Positions 9,501 to 17,151 of a DNA stretch of 64,000 nucleotides are shown piece after piece. The translations under genes were made by a program, and so were the position numbers. The DNA comes from CAZDCD01 sp964503885 (GTDB lineage Bacteria > Bacteroidota > Bacteroidia > Bacteroidales > UBA10428). Below the pieces are notes generated by a model that was given only the letters and a program-made list of their open reading frames with translations, did not search any database and was not told the DNA's origin. Position 1 is the first letter of the stretch. The number at the start of each line of letters is the position of its first letter. The DNA lies in assembly GCA_964503885.1 (NCBI GenBank), contig CAZDCD010000002.1, positions 124,001 to 188,000 on the forward strand, read 5' to 3'.

Positions 9501-11026
9501 TCTCTGAAAATAAAATTGCCGTTACTACGGATAAAGACTATCTGGGAGTAACAGTGGAGGTTGTAGGACAGATCGAAAGGGGTGAAAACCCGGTGGTATT
9601 TTTTGCCGAAAATGCTGTAAGGATGGTAACGGGCTTCAAAAATATTCAGGTTGCATTTTCAACCTCCGGAGGAACAAAATTTCTGGGATATACCCCGGAA
9701 ACCGATTTTATCGGATTAAACACTTCAACCTCCGAGTTCCTTGGTGCACCTGGTGTGCCGTTTATTCTTGGCTGGCAGGACACCTCTTTTGTCAGGGATG
9801 CGGCACTCAGAGGTTGGCTTACCCAGGATCCCAACTTCAGTACACCCTACAACATGACCAAAACCGAAAACATCAATATCAGGGGTACGTTTGAGCCATT
9901 CAGGGGTTTAAGGCTTGACCTCTCGGCATTGCGGACATATACAAAGAACATTTCGGAGTATTTTCTGTATGAGGGCCAGGGTGACCAGGGAAGTTACAAT
10001 TTTTCCAACAGAGTGATCAATGGCAATTTCTCCATTTCTGTAATTACCATAAAAACCGCTTTTGAAAAAATCAAGAGTGAAAACAACTACAAATCGCAAT
10101 ATTTTAATGATTTTAAAGCTTACCGTGAAATCATTTCAGGCAGGTTATACTCCAGACGTATCAATTCGAGCGGGATAGGTTATCAGGGCTTCATCACACA
10201 GCAGCAGGATGAAGGCTTTAACGACGGATATGGAGCCACATCATCCGAAGTGCTGATACCTGCCTTTCTGGCTGCGTATATGGGTAAGGATCCGCATAAT
10301 GTTTCTCTCAATGCGTTTCCGGGCTACCTGAGCATGATGCCGAACTGGAGACTGACTTTTAACGGGCTTTCAAGGCTCACGTTCGTTAAAAAACTATTTA
10401 AATCGGTAACCATCAGCCATTCTTACCAGTCGACTTACAACCTAGGATCATTTACAAACTATGTCGATCTTGCGTTTGCCTCCGACGGATTGACATATAT
10501 CCGTGATTTTCAAAATAACTTTTATCCCGAATTGCAGATTAATTCGGTTTCAATTACTGAAAAGATGAATCCGCTTGTCAATATCGATATGACCTGGAAC
10601 AACAGCCTGATCACAAGGTTCGAGATCGGTAAATCACGAATATTGTCGTTGAGTCTGGCGAATAATCAGCTCCTTGAAACACACAACAACGATCTGATCA
10701 TAGGGGTGGGGTACAGGTTTAAAGAAGTTCCGCTACAAATAAACGATAAAGCGTATAAAAGCGACCTGAATGTCAGGTTCGACCTGTCAATACGCGATAA
10801 CCTTGTAATTATCAGAAATCTTTCAGAACAGATTGAAAATGAGCAGATAACTCCACCCAATGGACAAAAAGTGTATAAAATAGGGTCGACGGCAGATTAC
10901 GCCCTGAGTCCCCGGTTCAACATCCAGTTTTTCTTTGACCGGACCCTTAACGACCCGCATACCTCAAGAACTTTTCTTACCGCAGATACGAACATTGGAT
11001 TTAGTATAAGATTTACCCTGCAGTAG
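3578..11026 (+). CDS. sprA: Cell-surface / T9SS translocon protein SprA (Sov)
   Basis: 2482 residues. SprA is the very large outer-membrane beta-barrel that forms the protein-conducting pore of the type IX secretion system and is needed for gliding in motile Bacteroidetes. A hydrophobic N-terminal signal (AILLFIAIVSIRSLVSG) leads into the export segment; the SprA_N-type repeats with IGGEAYIDDFEGTET and the final FSIRFTLQ strand are typical, and the whole is rich in aromatic beta-strands. The start is unusual: an in-frame stop lies at 3563-3565, the only standard codon before the signal peptide is TTG 3578, and the next in-frame ATG is more than 300 bases in. The ruvA-sprA-gcvH order is one I recall from other Bacteroidetes. 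The window also holds a T9SS type-B cargo (33771-35141). Confidence 0.95.
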   Translation: MKGGIFIKQAILLFIAIVSIRSLVSGSPEVNFESVEYQPGDTIRKKDSDLIYPFEDNANSPLPSPGLSSPLYLNNPSNIKSSVEYNPETNEYIISEKVGELDYRRPMVMSFKEFRDYEQQVAEREYWTKKSREEITGNTPTLLGRIRMGETFDKVFGTDAINIVPQGSAELIFGYNISRIDNPALSERNRRNGAFTFKEKIQMNVAGSIGDKMELGINYNTEATFDFENKTKLEYAGKEDEIIKKIEAGNITFPLTGSLISGSQSLFGLKTELQFGKLTVTSVFSHQRGESSVIEVQGGAQVNEFEVDVDNYDANRYFFLSQFFRDHYNSWLEDLPYITSGVRIEQIEVWVTNKTNDFNSDNNNIIAFMDLGEGYGPGGKVNFYGVPNFIQPVNQIDYPVSNNANALYANMISTYDGIRQFRNIASLLGPLETQYNFKGGIDYEKIESARRLSEREYTVNRELGYISLNSALRNDEVLAVAYVYTYRGKTYRVGELSTDGIGYPNSLILKLLKGTNLSPKFKNWDLMMKNVYSLGAYQVNRQDFRLDILYRNDETGVPVNYIKEEDASPEFNNRILLRVLHLDTLDSRNEPNPDGMFDFVEGITINSSNGRIIFPLVEPFGSDLRKIILGNDPGNPRRIDIANKYIFQELYDSTQTKAQQIAEKSKFFMAGTYQSASSSEIQLNAMNIPRNSVKVSAGGLQLIENQDYTVDYTLGRVKILNQGLLESGTPLRISLENNALFNLQTKTLVGTHLDYKISDNFNVGATLMNLTERPLTQKVNIGDEPISNTVWGLNTSYRTESHLLTSLVDKIPLIETKAVSTLAFDAEFAHLIPGQASAIGGEAYIDDFEGTETTIEMKTVPTWVLASTPREFPEGSRINDLSYNFNRAKLAWYSIDNLFTRKRSDTPDYLTDEDVTNNYVREVIETEIYTEKQSGTGFDSPLSILNLAYFPKEKGPYNYDALGSSISSGINSDGYLNNPASRWGGIMRDIQTSDFETSNVEYIEFWLMNPFFEDTMTHSPLVGGDLYINLGEISEDILRDSRKSFENGLPTSDTSIGVDYTKWGRVPINPSYVPSFANDPLTRAYQDVGLDGLSDEAERTYFGDYLQQVGSIVGTGTPVFNRIEHDPSSDDFRYYLDASYDAAEAGIIGRYKDYNGLEGNSPSTELSGGEYAAATTLPNAEDINRDNTLNENETYYSYHVSLRPDDLNVGSDYVIDEVAGKNVNWYLFRIPVGDYESRYGSIEDFKSIRFMRIYLKNFSDSVILRFAELRLVRSEWRKYKSDISEGGPSLTTQFEDGSFEISAVNIEENSGKKPVNYVLPPGIDRVIDPSQPQVAQLNEQSMVFKVHDLQDGDARVAYKNAELDLRQYLKMQMFVHAEAIAGDVLKTNDLTAFIRFGSDYKDNFYEYELPLAVTEPGIYDPESQRDLVWPDSNRIEITLEDLVNLKIERDRAVAENNVLYDKTRIYTKDIGNNKKLKVRGTPNLSNIRTIMLGVRNPSNSETGFMNDGLPKSAEIWFNELRLTDFNNKGGWAANARVQAKLADLGTVSVAGSTIQPGFGGIEQKVDERRKEQVNQLDVSSTIQLGKFFPEKAKVSIPMFLGLSRSVINPEYYPREPDRLLKDVIREAPTKAERDDIKKISQDRTERTSINFTDVRVIKDFKKFRPLSPANFSISAGYSDIMSSNYKVDYNNTIKYRAGFNYNFVMPPKSITPFRKSKKLKSPYLRLIKDFNFTPYPSRFTFRTDVDRYYNEIKLRNVYDDRVIKIDSTVNKDFNWNRFYDVQWDITRSLKFTFSATNRSRIDEPAGAYDLFKKTDRDYWADSVWTSLTQGGRNTSYTHDISLSYTLPINKIPVFNWLTASVRYASRFNWTRGPVYNGSYSLGHNLSNSNTIQYNGQMNLTSLYSKVGFIKRIEDKYKGAKPAEEEKRYKTVTYSKRTFFRAEQPKNIFHKLGTENVAIKITDADGNEIKAKTEIVSENKIAVTTDKDYLGVTVEVVGQIERGENPVVFFAENAVRMVTGFKNIQVAFSTSGGTKFLGYTPETDFIGLNTSTSEFLGAPGVPFILGWQDTSFVRDAALRGWLTQDPNFSTPYNMTKTENINIRGTFEPFRGLRLDLSALRTYTKNISEYFLYEGQGDQGSYNFSNRVINGNFSISVITIKTAFEKIKSENNYKSQYFNDFKAYREIISGRLYSRRINSSGIGYQGFITQQQDEGFNDGYGATSSEVLIPAFLAAYMGKDPHNVSLNAFPGYLSMMPNWRLTFNGLSRLTFVKKLFKSVTISHSYQSTYNLGSFTNYVDLAFASDGLTYIRDFQNNFYPELQINSVSITEKMNPLVNIDMTWNNSLITRFEIGKSRILSLSLANNQLLETHNNDLIIGVGYRFKEVPLQINDKAYKSDLNVRFDLSIRDNLVIIRNLSEQIENEQITPPNGQKVYKIGSTADYALSPRFNIQFFFDRTLNDPHTSRTFLTADTNIGFSIRFTLQ

Positions 11027-11091
11027 TGAATATTGTTAAAAATTCATGGTGGTAATATAGATTTAAAGAATAAATTTATTCTACCTTTGAG

Positions 11092-11099
11092 AGGAACCA
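11092..11099 (+). promoter_or_regulatory. Candidate Bacteroidetes -7 promoter element for gcvH
   Basis: The sequence TACCTTTG matches the TAnnTTTG -7 consensus exactly and lies 16 bases before the gcvH ATG, in the 89-base gap after sprA. No TTTG is found at the -33 spacing, and the leader would be very short. Confidence 0.45.
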
Positions 11100-11115
11100 A
11101 AAAGTAAATGATCCT

Positions 11116-11496
11116 ATGAATGCTCCTCAACAATTAAGGTATACCAAAGACCACGAATGGATAAGACCAGAAGGCAATACTGCATATGTTGGCATTACAG
11201 ATTATGCACAGGGTGAACTTGGTGATATTGTGTTTATTGAAATAGAAACCCTGGGTGAAAATTTATCCAAGGAGGAGGTGTTCGGAACCATTGAAGCGGT
11301 AAAAACCGTATCTGATCTTTTTATGCCCGTTGCCGGCAAAGTTGTTCAGAAAAACGCAAAACTTGAAGATCATGCCGAACTGGTGAATAAAGATCCTTAT
11401 GGGGAAGGATGGCTTATAATGATTGAATTGCATGTTCCGGAACAATTGGATGAGCTGCTTGACAGCGACGCATATAAAGAATTAATCGGTGCGTAA
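11116..11496 (+). CDS. gcvH: Glycine cleavage system H protein
   Basis: 126 residues, normal length. GcvH carries the lipoyl arm that shuttles the aminomethyl group between the P, T and L proteins in glycine cleavage. The lipoylation motif FGTIEAVKTVSDLFMP is present, with the acceptor lysine at residue 63, and the N-terminal KDHEWI and C-terminal GWLIMIEL blocks are typical. The P, T and L genes are not in the window. Its last 15 bases overlap the convergent aspartate kinase gene. Confidence 0.97.
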   Translation: MNAPQQLRYTKDHEWIRPEGNTAYVGITDYAQGELGDIVFIEIETLGENLSKEEVFGTIEAVKTVSDLFMPVAGKVVQKNAKLEDHAELVNKDPYGEGWLIMIELHVPEQLDELLDSDAYKELIGA

Positions 11497-12750
11497 CATA
11501 TCTTTTACCACCATCTGAATAGTGCTGTTGTTGCGCTGTTCTAGTATTAATTCCTTATTTTTCATAACCCTGGTAATTGTATCACTGTCGTAATACCGTA
11601 TGGTAATCAGTTCAAGACCTCTTTCCAGAATGATCTCAAAATCTTTCCTGAGGTATTCAACTACGGGATTTATCCGGCTCGGATCGTTATTGGTGAGTAC
11701 CTTAAAGCTTACCGCCGAATTTTGCATCAGGTTTATTTTCAGGCTGTTTTTCGCAAACGATCCGAAGATAAGTTCAAGGCTGTCTTCTGCAATAAAGGAA
11801 AGATCGCGCGGAAGGATTTGGATCAGCACCTGATCGAGCTTGAATATAAATGAAGGCACAAGCTTTTCATAAGTACTGTCGCCGATAATGGTGCCGTTGG
11901 TAAGAGGTTCAGTGAACGAACGAACATTCAGCTTGATATTTTTCCGCTTTAAAGGCTGGATTGTCTTGGGATGTATAACACCTGTTCCATAGTATGCCAG
12001 TTCAATAGCGTCAATATACGATATTTTATCAAGCTTCACGGTATTGTCGAAATATTTCGGATCGGCATTTAAAACACCCGGCACATCTTTCCAAATGGTT
12101 ACATCCATAATATCGAGAAAATAGGCAAGAACAGCGGCGGTGAAGTCAGAACCCTCCCTGCCCAGCGTCGTTGAAAGATTACTGATCGTTGACCCGATAA
12201 ACCCCTGTGTAACGTAAATGTTGGTGTCGTTGAAATGAAAGGCTTCCCTGACCAGTTTTTCCGATAATTCGTAATTGACTTTTGCCTCACGATAGGAGTT
12301 GTCCGTTTTCAGGTATTTTCGGATATCCATCCACAAAGCATTCATTACCTGACTATTAAGATAGTGAGCGACGATTTTTGTAGACAGTATTTCACCAAAA
12401 CAAACAATTTGGTCATATTCATAATGATAATGCATAGACGATCCCTGGCTGAGCTTTGCCTGTAACCTTGAAAAAACAGCTTCAATATCGGTATAAACCT
12501 CATGGCCGGAATTTTTAAACAGTTCACCGATGATGGTATAATGATAATCTTTGACAAATTGCACACTTTGAGGCAGGCTTTTGTACCCGTAGTAATAATC
12601 TGCAGTTACCTTTTCAAGTGCATTGGTGGTTTTTCCCATTGCTGAAACCACAACAAGTATTTTCCCTTCGAACATCTTTACGATCTTCGCCAGGTTCTTT
12701 ACAGCACCGGCATCTTTTATCGAGGCCCCTCCAAACTTAAATACCCTCAT
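11482..12750 (-). CDS. Aspartate kinase (monofunctional)
   Basis: 422 residues. Aspartokinase phosphorylates aspartate, the first step towards lysine, threonine, methionine and diaminopimelate. The amino-acid-kinase signature FKFGGASIKDA is at the N-terminus and the nucleotide/aspartate-binding TTLGREGSDFTAAVLA follows at about residue 195; the C-terminal 120 residues (VLIQILPRDLSFIAE onward) look like the regulatory ACT region. There is no fused homoserine dehydrogenase. The 3' end overlaps the convergent gcvH. The ATG at 12750 is well placed on the motif. Which isoenzyme (lysC-like or other) cannot be told from sequence alone. Confidence 0.92.
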   Translation of the reverse strand: MRVFKFGGASIKDAGAVKNLAKIVKMFEGKILVVVSAMGKTTNALEKVTADYYYGYKSLPQSVQFVKDYHYTIIGELFKNSGHEVYTDIEAVFSRLQAKLSQGSSMHYHYEYDQIVCFGEILSTKIVAHYLNSQVMNALWMDIRKYLKTDNSYREAKVNYELSEKLVREAFHFNDTNIYVTQGFIGSTISNLSTTLGREGSDFTAAVLAYFLDIMDVTIWKDVPGVLNADPKYFDNTVKLDKISYIDAIELAYYGTGVIHPKTIQPLKRKNIKLNVRSFTEPLTNGTIIGDSTYEKLVPSFIFKLDQVLIQILPRDLSFIAEDSLELIFGSFAKNSLKINLMQNSAVSFKVLTNNDPSRINPVVEYLRKDFEIILERGLELITIRYYDSDTITRVMKNKELILEQRNNSTIQMVVKDMLRTD

Positions 12751-12950
12751 AATATAGTCTTGAATAAGTTGATCTCCCGGGGATCTAAGTTAAAAAAATC
12801 CGTTGTTTTTTCGGTATGATAAACTTCAAGAAATGCCGGAACTTTTTAAGCATACAGTTTCAGAATTTTTAATGAGGTCACACAGTTTTAAAAGACATAA
12901 AAAATAGCGAATTTTGCCATTCTTTTTACCAGGCGATTGTTATTCAAAAA

Positions 12951-15900
12951 GTGATATATACTTATTTAATCGACGAATTTGAAAAGCTTACGGCTTTCGG
13001 GGCCATATCCGGAAAGCTGGGTAAAGGATTGCGCAGGTTTCATTGCAGGGGATTATCGGGTTCTTCCAAAACCATATTCTGCTCCGCGGTCATCAGAAAA
13101 TGCAAAGGACTTTACCTGATGATCCTCAGCGATAAGGATGAAGCTGCATATTTTTATAACGATCTGGTAAACCTTCTCGGTGAAGCACAGATACTGTTTT
13201 TCCCTTCGTCCTTCAGGCGGTCTGTTCAATTTACCCAAACCGACAACGGAAATATCATCCTCAGAAACGCTACGCTGACTGCGATCGACAGGTTTGCAGG
13301 AAGTGCCGTCCGGGCGGATGAATTCCTTGCAGTGGTGACGTATCCCGAAGCCCTGATTGAACGGGTTGTTACACCTGAACAACTTCATACCAATACATTG
13401 CAGATCAATAAAAACGAAAAAATAGGCATAGACTTTATTCATGAAGTACTTACCGATTATGATTTTGAAAAGGTTGATTTTGTTTATGAACCCGGGCAGT
13501 TCTCCATCCGGGGCGGTATTGTTGACATATTCTCTTTTGCTGACAACGTGCCCTACCGGATCGATTTTTTCGGTGATCAGATAGAATCCATCCGTTCCTT
13601 CGATATCGAAAGCCAGCTTTCTGTTCGGCAGGTTGATTCAATTGCTTTTCTTCCTGATCTGCAGCAAACTGAACAGAAAAATCAACGCATGGCATTTATC
13701 GACTTTATACCCCATTCCGCAACAATCGGATTTACCGACATGAAATTTATTGCCGACAGAATGAATGAAGATTTTCATATAGCCACAGATACAAAAGAGA
13801 TAAGTCCTGAATCCTCTTTTACAACAGGATCCTACCTGATAGAAAAGATACCGGAATTTACCACATTGGAGTTCAGTCAGCTTGCCTTCTTTCCGGGAGC
13901 TGATAAGCTGACCTTTAATACATCGCTTCAACCTGCATTCAATAAGAATTTTACGCTGCTCGGTGAAACTATGGTAAGGAACCAGTCCGAAGGGTACACC
14001 AATGTTATCTTGTCTGATAGCGAAAAGCAGATTGAACGGCTGGAAGCAATATTCAGGGATGTGAACGGTGAAGTAAGATTTATATCTTTATTAAAATCGT
14101 TGCATGAGGGGTTCATTCACCATGATCTCAGGTTATGTTGTTTTACCGACCACCAGATATTCGAGAGGTACCATAAATACAGGCTTAAGTCTTATTTTGC
14201 CGGGAAAGCGCTTTTATCGATCAAGGAATTGAAAGGATTAAAACCAGGTGATTTTGTGGTGCATATCGATCATGGAATAGGACGGTTCGGAGGCCTGGAC
14301 AAGATAGAGGTGAACGGCAAAGTCCAGGAAGCTGTGCGGTTAGTTTATAAAGACAACGATATTCTTTATGTGAGTATTCACTCATTACACAGAATATCGA
14401 AATACAAAGGCAAAGATGATGACCCCCCCAGAATATACAAACTGGGTTCGGGTGCGTGGCAAAACCTGAAACAGAAAACCAAGGGCAAGATCAAGGATAT
14501 TGCACGCGATCTGATTGCATTGTACGCAAAGCGAAAGTCACAGGAAGGATTCCGTTTTTCAGTAGATACGTACCTTCAGGAGGAGCTTGAAGCATCGTTT
14601 ATTTTTGAAGATACACCCGATCAGATCACTTCCACCAAAGCGGTAAAAGAGGATATGGAATCGGTTACTCCGATGGACAGGCTTGTATGCGGTGATGTGG
14701 GATTTGGAAAAACTGAAGTTGCGATCAGGGCAGCCTTTAAGGCAGTGACCGACAGCAAGCAGGTGGGAATTCTGGTGCCCACAACAATTCTCGCCTTGCA
14801 GCATTACACCACCTTCACCGACAGGCTTAAGGATTTTCCATGCAGCATCGACTATATTTCAAGGCTGAAGAAGACTAAAGATCAAAAAGAATCGTTGAAA
14901 AAACTGGAAGAGGGTAAAACCGATATTATCATCGGCACACACAGCCTTCTCGGGAAGGATGTTCGATTCAAAGACCTTGGACTGCTCATTGTGGATGAGG
15001 AACAGAAATTTGGTGTGGCTGCCAAAGAAAAACTGCGGGCTATAAAACTCAACGTGGATACCCTTACATTAACGGCAACGCCCATTCCCCGCACCCTGCA
15101 ATTTTCGTTAATGGGAGCCCGTGATCTTTCCATCATCAATACTCCCCCTCCGAACAGGCATCCGATAGTAACCGAACTGCATACCTTTAACGATGACATC
15201 ATTCGTGAGGGTATTAATTTCGAAGTTTCACGCGGAGGACAGGTATTCTTTATCCATAACCGCATACAGAATATTGTTGAAATGGAAGCACTGGTCAATA
15301 CTCTTTGTCCGGCAGTTAAAACAGTTGTGGCACATGGCCAGCTGGAGGGTCCGAAACTTGAACGGATCATGCTGGATTTTATAAGAGGAGATTACGATGT
15401 GCTGGTTTCGACAAACATCATTGAATCGGGCCTGGATATTCCCAATGCCAATACGATTTTTATAAACAATGCGCACCACTTCGGGCTCTCCGATCTCCAT
15501 CAATTAAGAGGGAGGGTAGGCCGCTCAAATAAGAAGGCTTTTTGTTATCTGCTAACTCCTCCGCTTTATATGGTAACTCCTGAAGCCAAGCGCAGGCTCA
15601 AAGCCATAGAAGAATTTTCCGACCTGGGAAGCGGCTTCAATATAGCGTTGCAGGACCTCGATATCAGGGGTGCCGGAAACCTGCTCGGGGCGGAACAAAG
15701 TGGTTTTATTGCGGATATCGGGTTCGAAACTTACAACCAGATACTCAATGAGGCCATCCGCGAACTCAGGGATAATGAATACAAGACTGTTTTCCACGCC
15801 GAAACTCCGGAAAACAGGATGCCGGATGACCATACCTATGCCGATGATTGCCAGATCGACACTGACTTCCTGCTGTTGTTTCCTGATACATATATTCAGA

Positions 15901-16307
15901 ATACCACCGAAAAGCTGAACCTGTACCGTGAACTCGATAACATTCAGAACGAGAAAGAACTTGAAGAATTTGAACGCCGGCTGGCGGACAGGTTTGGCCC
16001 TTTGCCTGAGGAAAGTGCCGAGTTGCTGAAGGTTGTCAGGTTGCGATGGATTGCCGTACGGCTTGGTTTTGAAAAAATTATCCTTAAAAGCAACGTAATG
16101 GTCGGGTATTTCATTTCAAATCCCGATTCACCGTACTTCAGATCACCGGTATTTGGCAGGATACTGTCGTTCGTTCAGGAACAACCCGGATTATTCAGGA
16201 TGAAAGAAATAAACGACAAATTAACCTTGACAGTTGATAAAATTACCGGCATTTCAGATGCAATCGGATTGCTTGAGAAGATAGATAAAGATGGAAAGAA
16301 AGAATGA
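12951..16307 (+). CDS. mfd: Transcription-repair coupling factor Mfd
   Basis: 1118 residues. Mfd displaces RNA polymerase stalled at DNA lesions and recruits UvrA. Domain order is complete: an N-terminal UvrB-like region (residues 1 to about 400, including EPGQFSIRGGIVDIFSF), the RNA-polymerase-interacting CarD-like domain (KPGDFVVHIDHGIGRFGGL, around 430-500), the helicase core with Walker A GDVGFGKTE near 583, the DEEQ box in LLIVDEEQKFGV near 680, LTATPIPRTLQ and QLRGRVGRS near 850, and the TRCF C-terminal domain. The annotated start is a GTG with no ATG nearby. About 200 non-coding bases separate it from the divergent aspartate kinase. Confidence 0.97.
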   Translation: MIYTYLIDEFEKLTAFGAISGKLGKGLRRFHCRGLSGSSKTIFCSAVIRKCKGLYLMILSDKDEAAYFYNDLVNLLGEAQILFFPSSFRRSVQFTQTDNGNIILRNATLTAIDRFAGSAVRADEFLAVVTYPEALIERVVTPEQLHTNTLQINKNEKIGIDFIHEVLTDYDFEKVDFVYEPGQFSIRGGIVDIFSFADNVPYRIDFFGDQIESIRSFDIESQLSVRQVDSIAFLPDLQQTEQKNQRMAFIDFIPHSATIGFTDMKFIADRMNEDFHIATDTKEISPESSFTTGSYLIEKIPEFTTLEFSQLAFFPGADKLTFNTSLQPAFNKNFTLLGETMVRNQSEGYTNVILSDSEKQIERLEAIFRDVNGEVRFISLLKSLHEGFIHHDLRLCCFTDHQIFERYHKYRLKSYFAGKALLSIKELKGLKPGDFVVHIDHGIGRFGGLDKIEVNGKVQEAVRLVYKDNDILYVSIHSLHRISKYKGKDDDPPRIYKLGSGAWQNLKQKTKGKIKDIARDLIALYAKRKSQEGFRFSVDTYLQEELEASFIFEDTPDQITSTKAVKEDMESVTPMDRLVCGDVGFGKTEVAIRAAFKAVTDSKQVGILVPTTILALQHYTTFTDRLKDFPCSIDYISRLKKTKDQKESLKKLEEGKTDIIIGTHSLLGKDVRFKDLGLLIVDEEQKFGVAAKEKLRAIKLNVDTLTLTATPIPRTLQFSLMGARDLSIINTPPPNRHPIVTELHTFNDDIIREGINFEVSRGGQVFFIHNRIQNIVEMEALVNTLCPAVKTVVAHGQLEGPKLERIMLDFIRGDYDVLVSTNIIESGLDIPNANTIFINNAHHFGLSDLHQLRGRVGRSNKKAFCYLLTPPLYMVTPEAKRRLKAIEEFSDLGSGFNIALQDLDIRGAGNLLGAEQSGFIADIGFETYNQILNEAIRELRDNEYKTVFHAETPENRMPDDHTYADDCQIDTDFLLLFPDTYIQNTTEKLNLYRELDNIQNEKELEEFERRLADRFGPLPEESAELLKVVRLRWIAVRLGFEKIILKSNVMVGYFISNPDSPYFRSPVFGRILSFVQEQPGLFRMKEINDKLTLTVDKITGISDAIGLLEKIDKDGKKE

Positions 16308-16348
16308 TTGTATGTAAATAGCTTGTTTTAATATCTTTTAACAATTAA

Positions 16349-16366
16349 TTACCACCCGGTTGGTAA
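16349..16366. repeat. Perfect 6-bp stem-loop between mfd and coaX
   Basis: TTACCA-CCCGGT-TGGTAA can fold as a 6-bp stem with a 6-base loop. It begins 42 bases after the mfd stop and ends 8 bases before the candidate coaX promoter, so it could be a terminator or a binding site. No clean T-run follows directly. Confidence 0.3.
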
Positions 16367-16374
16367 GATTATTT

Positions 16375-16382
16375 TATATTTG
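16375..16382 (+). promoter_or_regulatory. Candidate -7 promoter element for the coaX operon
   Basis: TATATTTG matches the TAnnTTTG consensus exactly, 40 bases upstream of the chosen coaX ATG (16423). This argues for that ATG over the in-frame GTG/ATG-like codons upstream from 16360. No TTTG at the -33 spacing. Confidence 0.5.
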
Positions 16383-16422
16383 CTTAATTTTCAGAACTTT
16401 ATTTTTATTAGACATTCCGTAC

Positions 16423-17151
16423 ATGAATCTTGCTATCGATATAGGCAATACTTTTACCAAAATAGGTGTATTCGATGGTGGGAAATTACTGGAAAGTACA
16501 GCATTTGAGGAATCTTCGGCTGAGCAAGGATTATCCTTTGTCGGCCGTTTTTCCGGAATAACCGATGTTATTTTATGCGATGTGAGCAATAGAAACTCCC
16601 GCATCACGAATTACCTGAAAGAAAAAGCATACCGGATATTTGAACTGGAATCGGATACTCCGCTGCCTATAAAAAACCTGTACGGATCTCCCGAAACATT
16701 GGGAAAAGACAGGATTGCTTCCGCAACAGGAGCGTATACTATCTACCCCGGAAAAAACGTTCTGATTATTGACGCAGGTACGGCAGTTACTTTTGATGTG
16801 GTGAATGCTCAGGGCGAATTCCTGGGAGGGAACATATCACCCGGCTTGGAGATGAGATTCAGGGCATTGAATGAATTTACAGGGCGGTTGCCCAGGAAAC
16901 AGAAATCGGATCAGTTCACATTGCTGGGTCATGACTCTGATTCGGCCATAATCGGTGGCGTAGTACAGGGACTGATTTTTGAAATGGAAGGGTATATCCT
17001 CAGATTGGTATCATATCATAAAGATTTGATTGTAATTCTTACCGGCGGGGATGCTAATTTTTTTGAGAAAAAATTAAAAAAACCCATATTTGTCATTCCA
17101 AATTTGATACTTACAGGTCTAAACCATATATTGCATTATAATGAGAAATAG
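16423..17151 (+). CDS. coaX: Type III pantothenate kinase
   Basis: About 242 residues from ATG 16423. CoaX phosphorylates pantothenate, the first step of coenzyme A synthesis; type III enzymes are insensitive to CoA feedback. The N-terminal phosphate-binding LAIDIGNTFTKIGVFD, the GKDR block, IIDAGTAVTFDVV and GGNISPGLEMRFRAL are all diagnostic. An upstream in-frame start at 16360 would add an extra 21 residues not expected for the family. Its last 11 bases overlap the next gene, suggesting coupled translation in a long forward operon. Confidence 0.95.
   Translation: MNLAIDIGNTFTKIGVFDGGKLLESTAFEESSAEQGLSFVGRFSGITDVILCDVSNRNSRITNYLKEKAYRIFELESDTPLPIKNLYGSPETLGKDRIASATGAYTIYPGKNVLIIDAGTAVTFDVVNAQGEFLGGNISPGLEMRFRALNEFTGRLPRKQKSDQFTLLGHDSDSAIIGGVVQGLIFEMEGYILRLVSYHKDLIVILTGGDANFFEKKLKKPIFVIPNLILTGLNHILHYNEK

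Noticed and set aside
14882..15370. 162-codon frame antisense to mfd
   Set aside because: Lies opposite the helicase core, Ser/Arg-rich and without family features.
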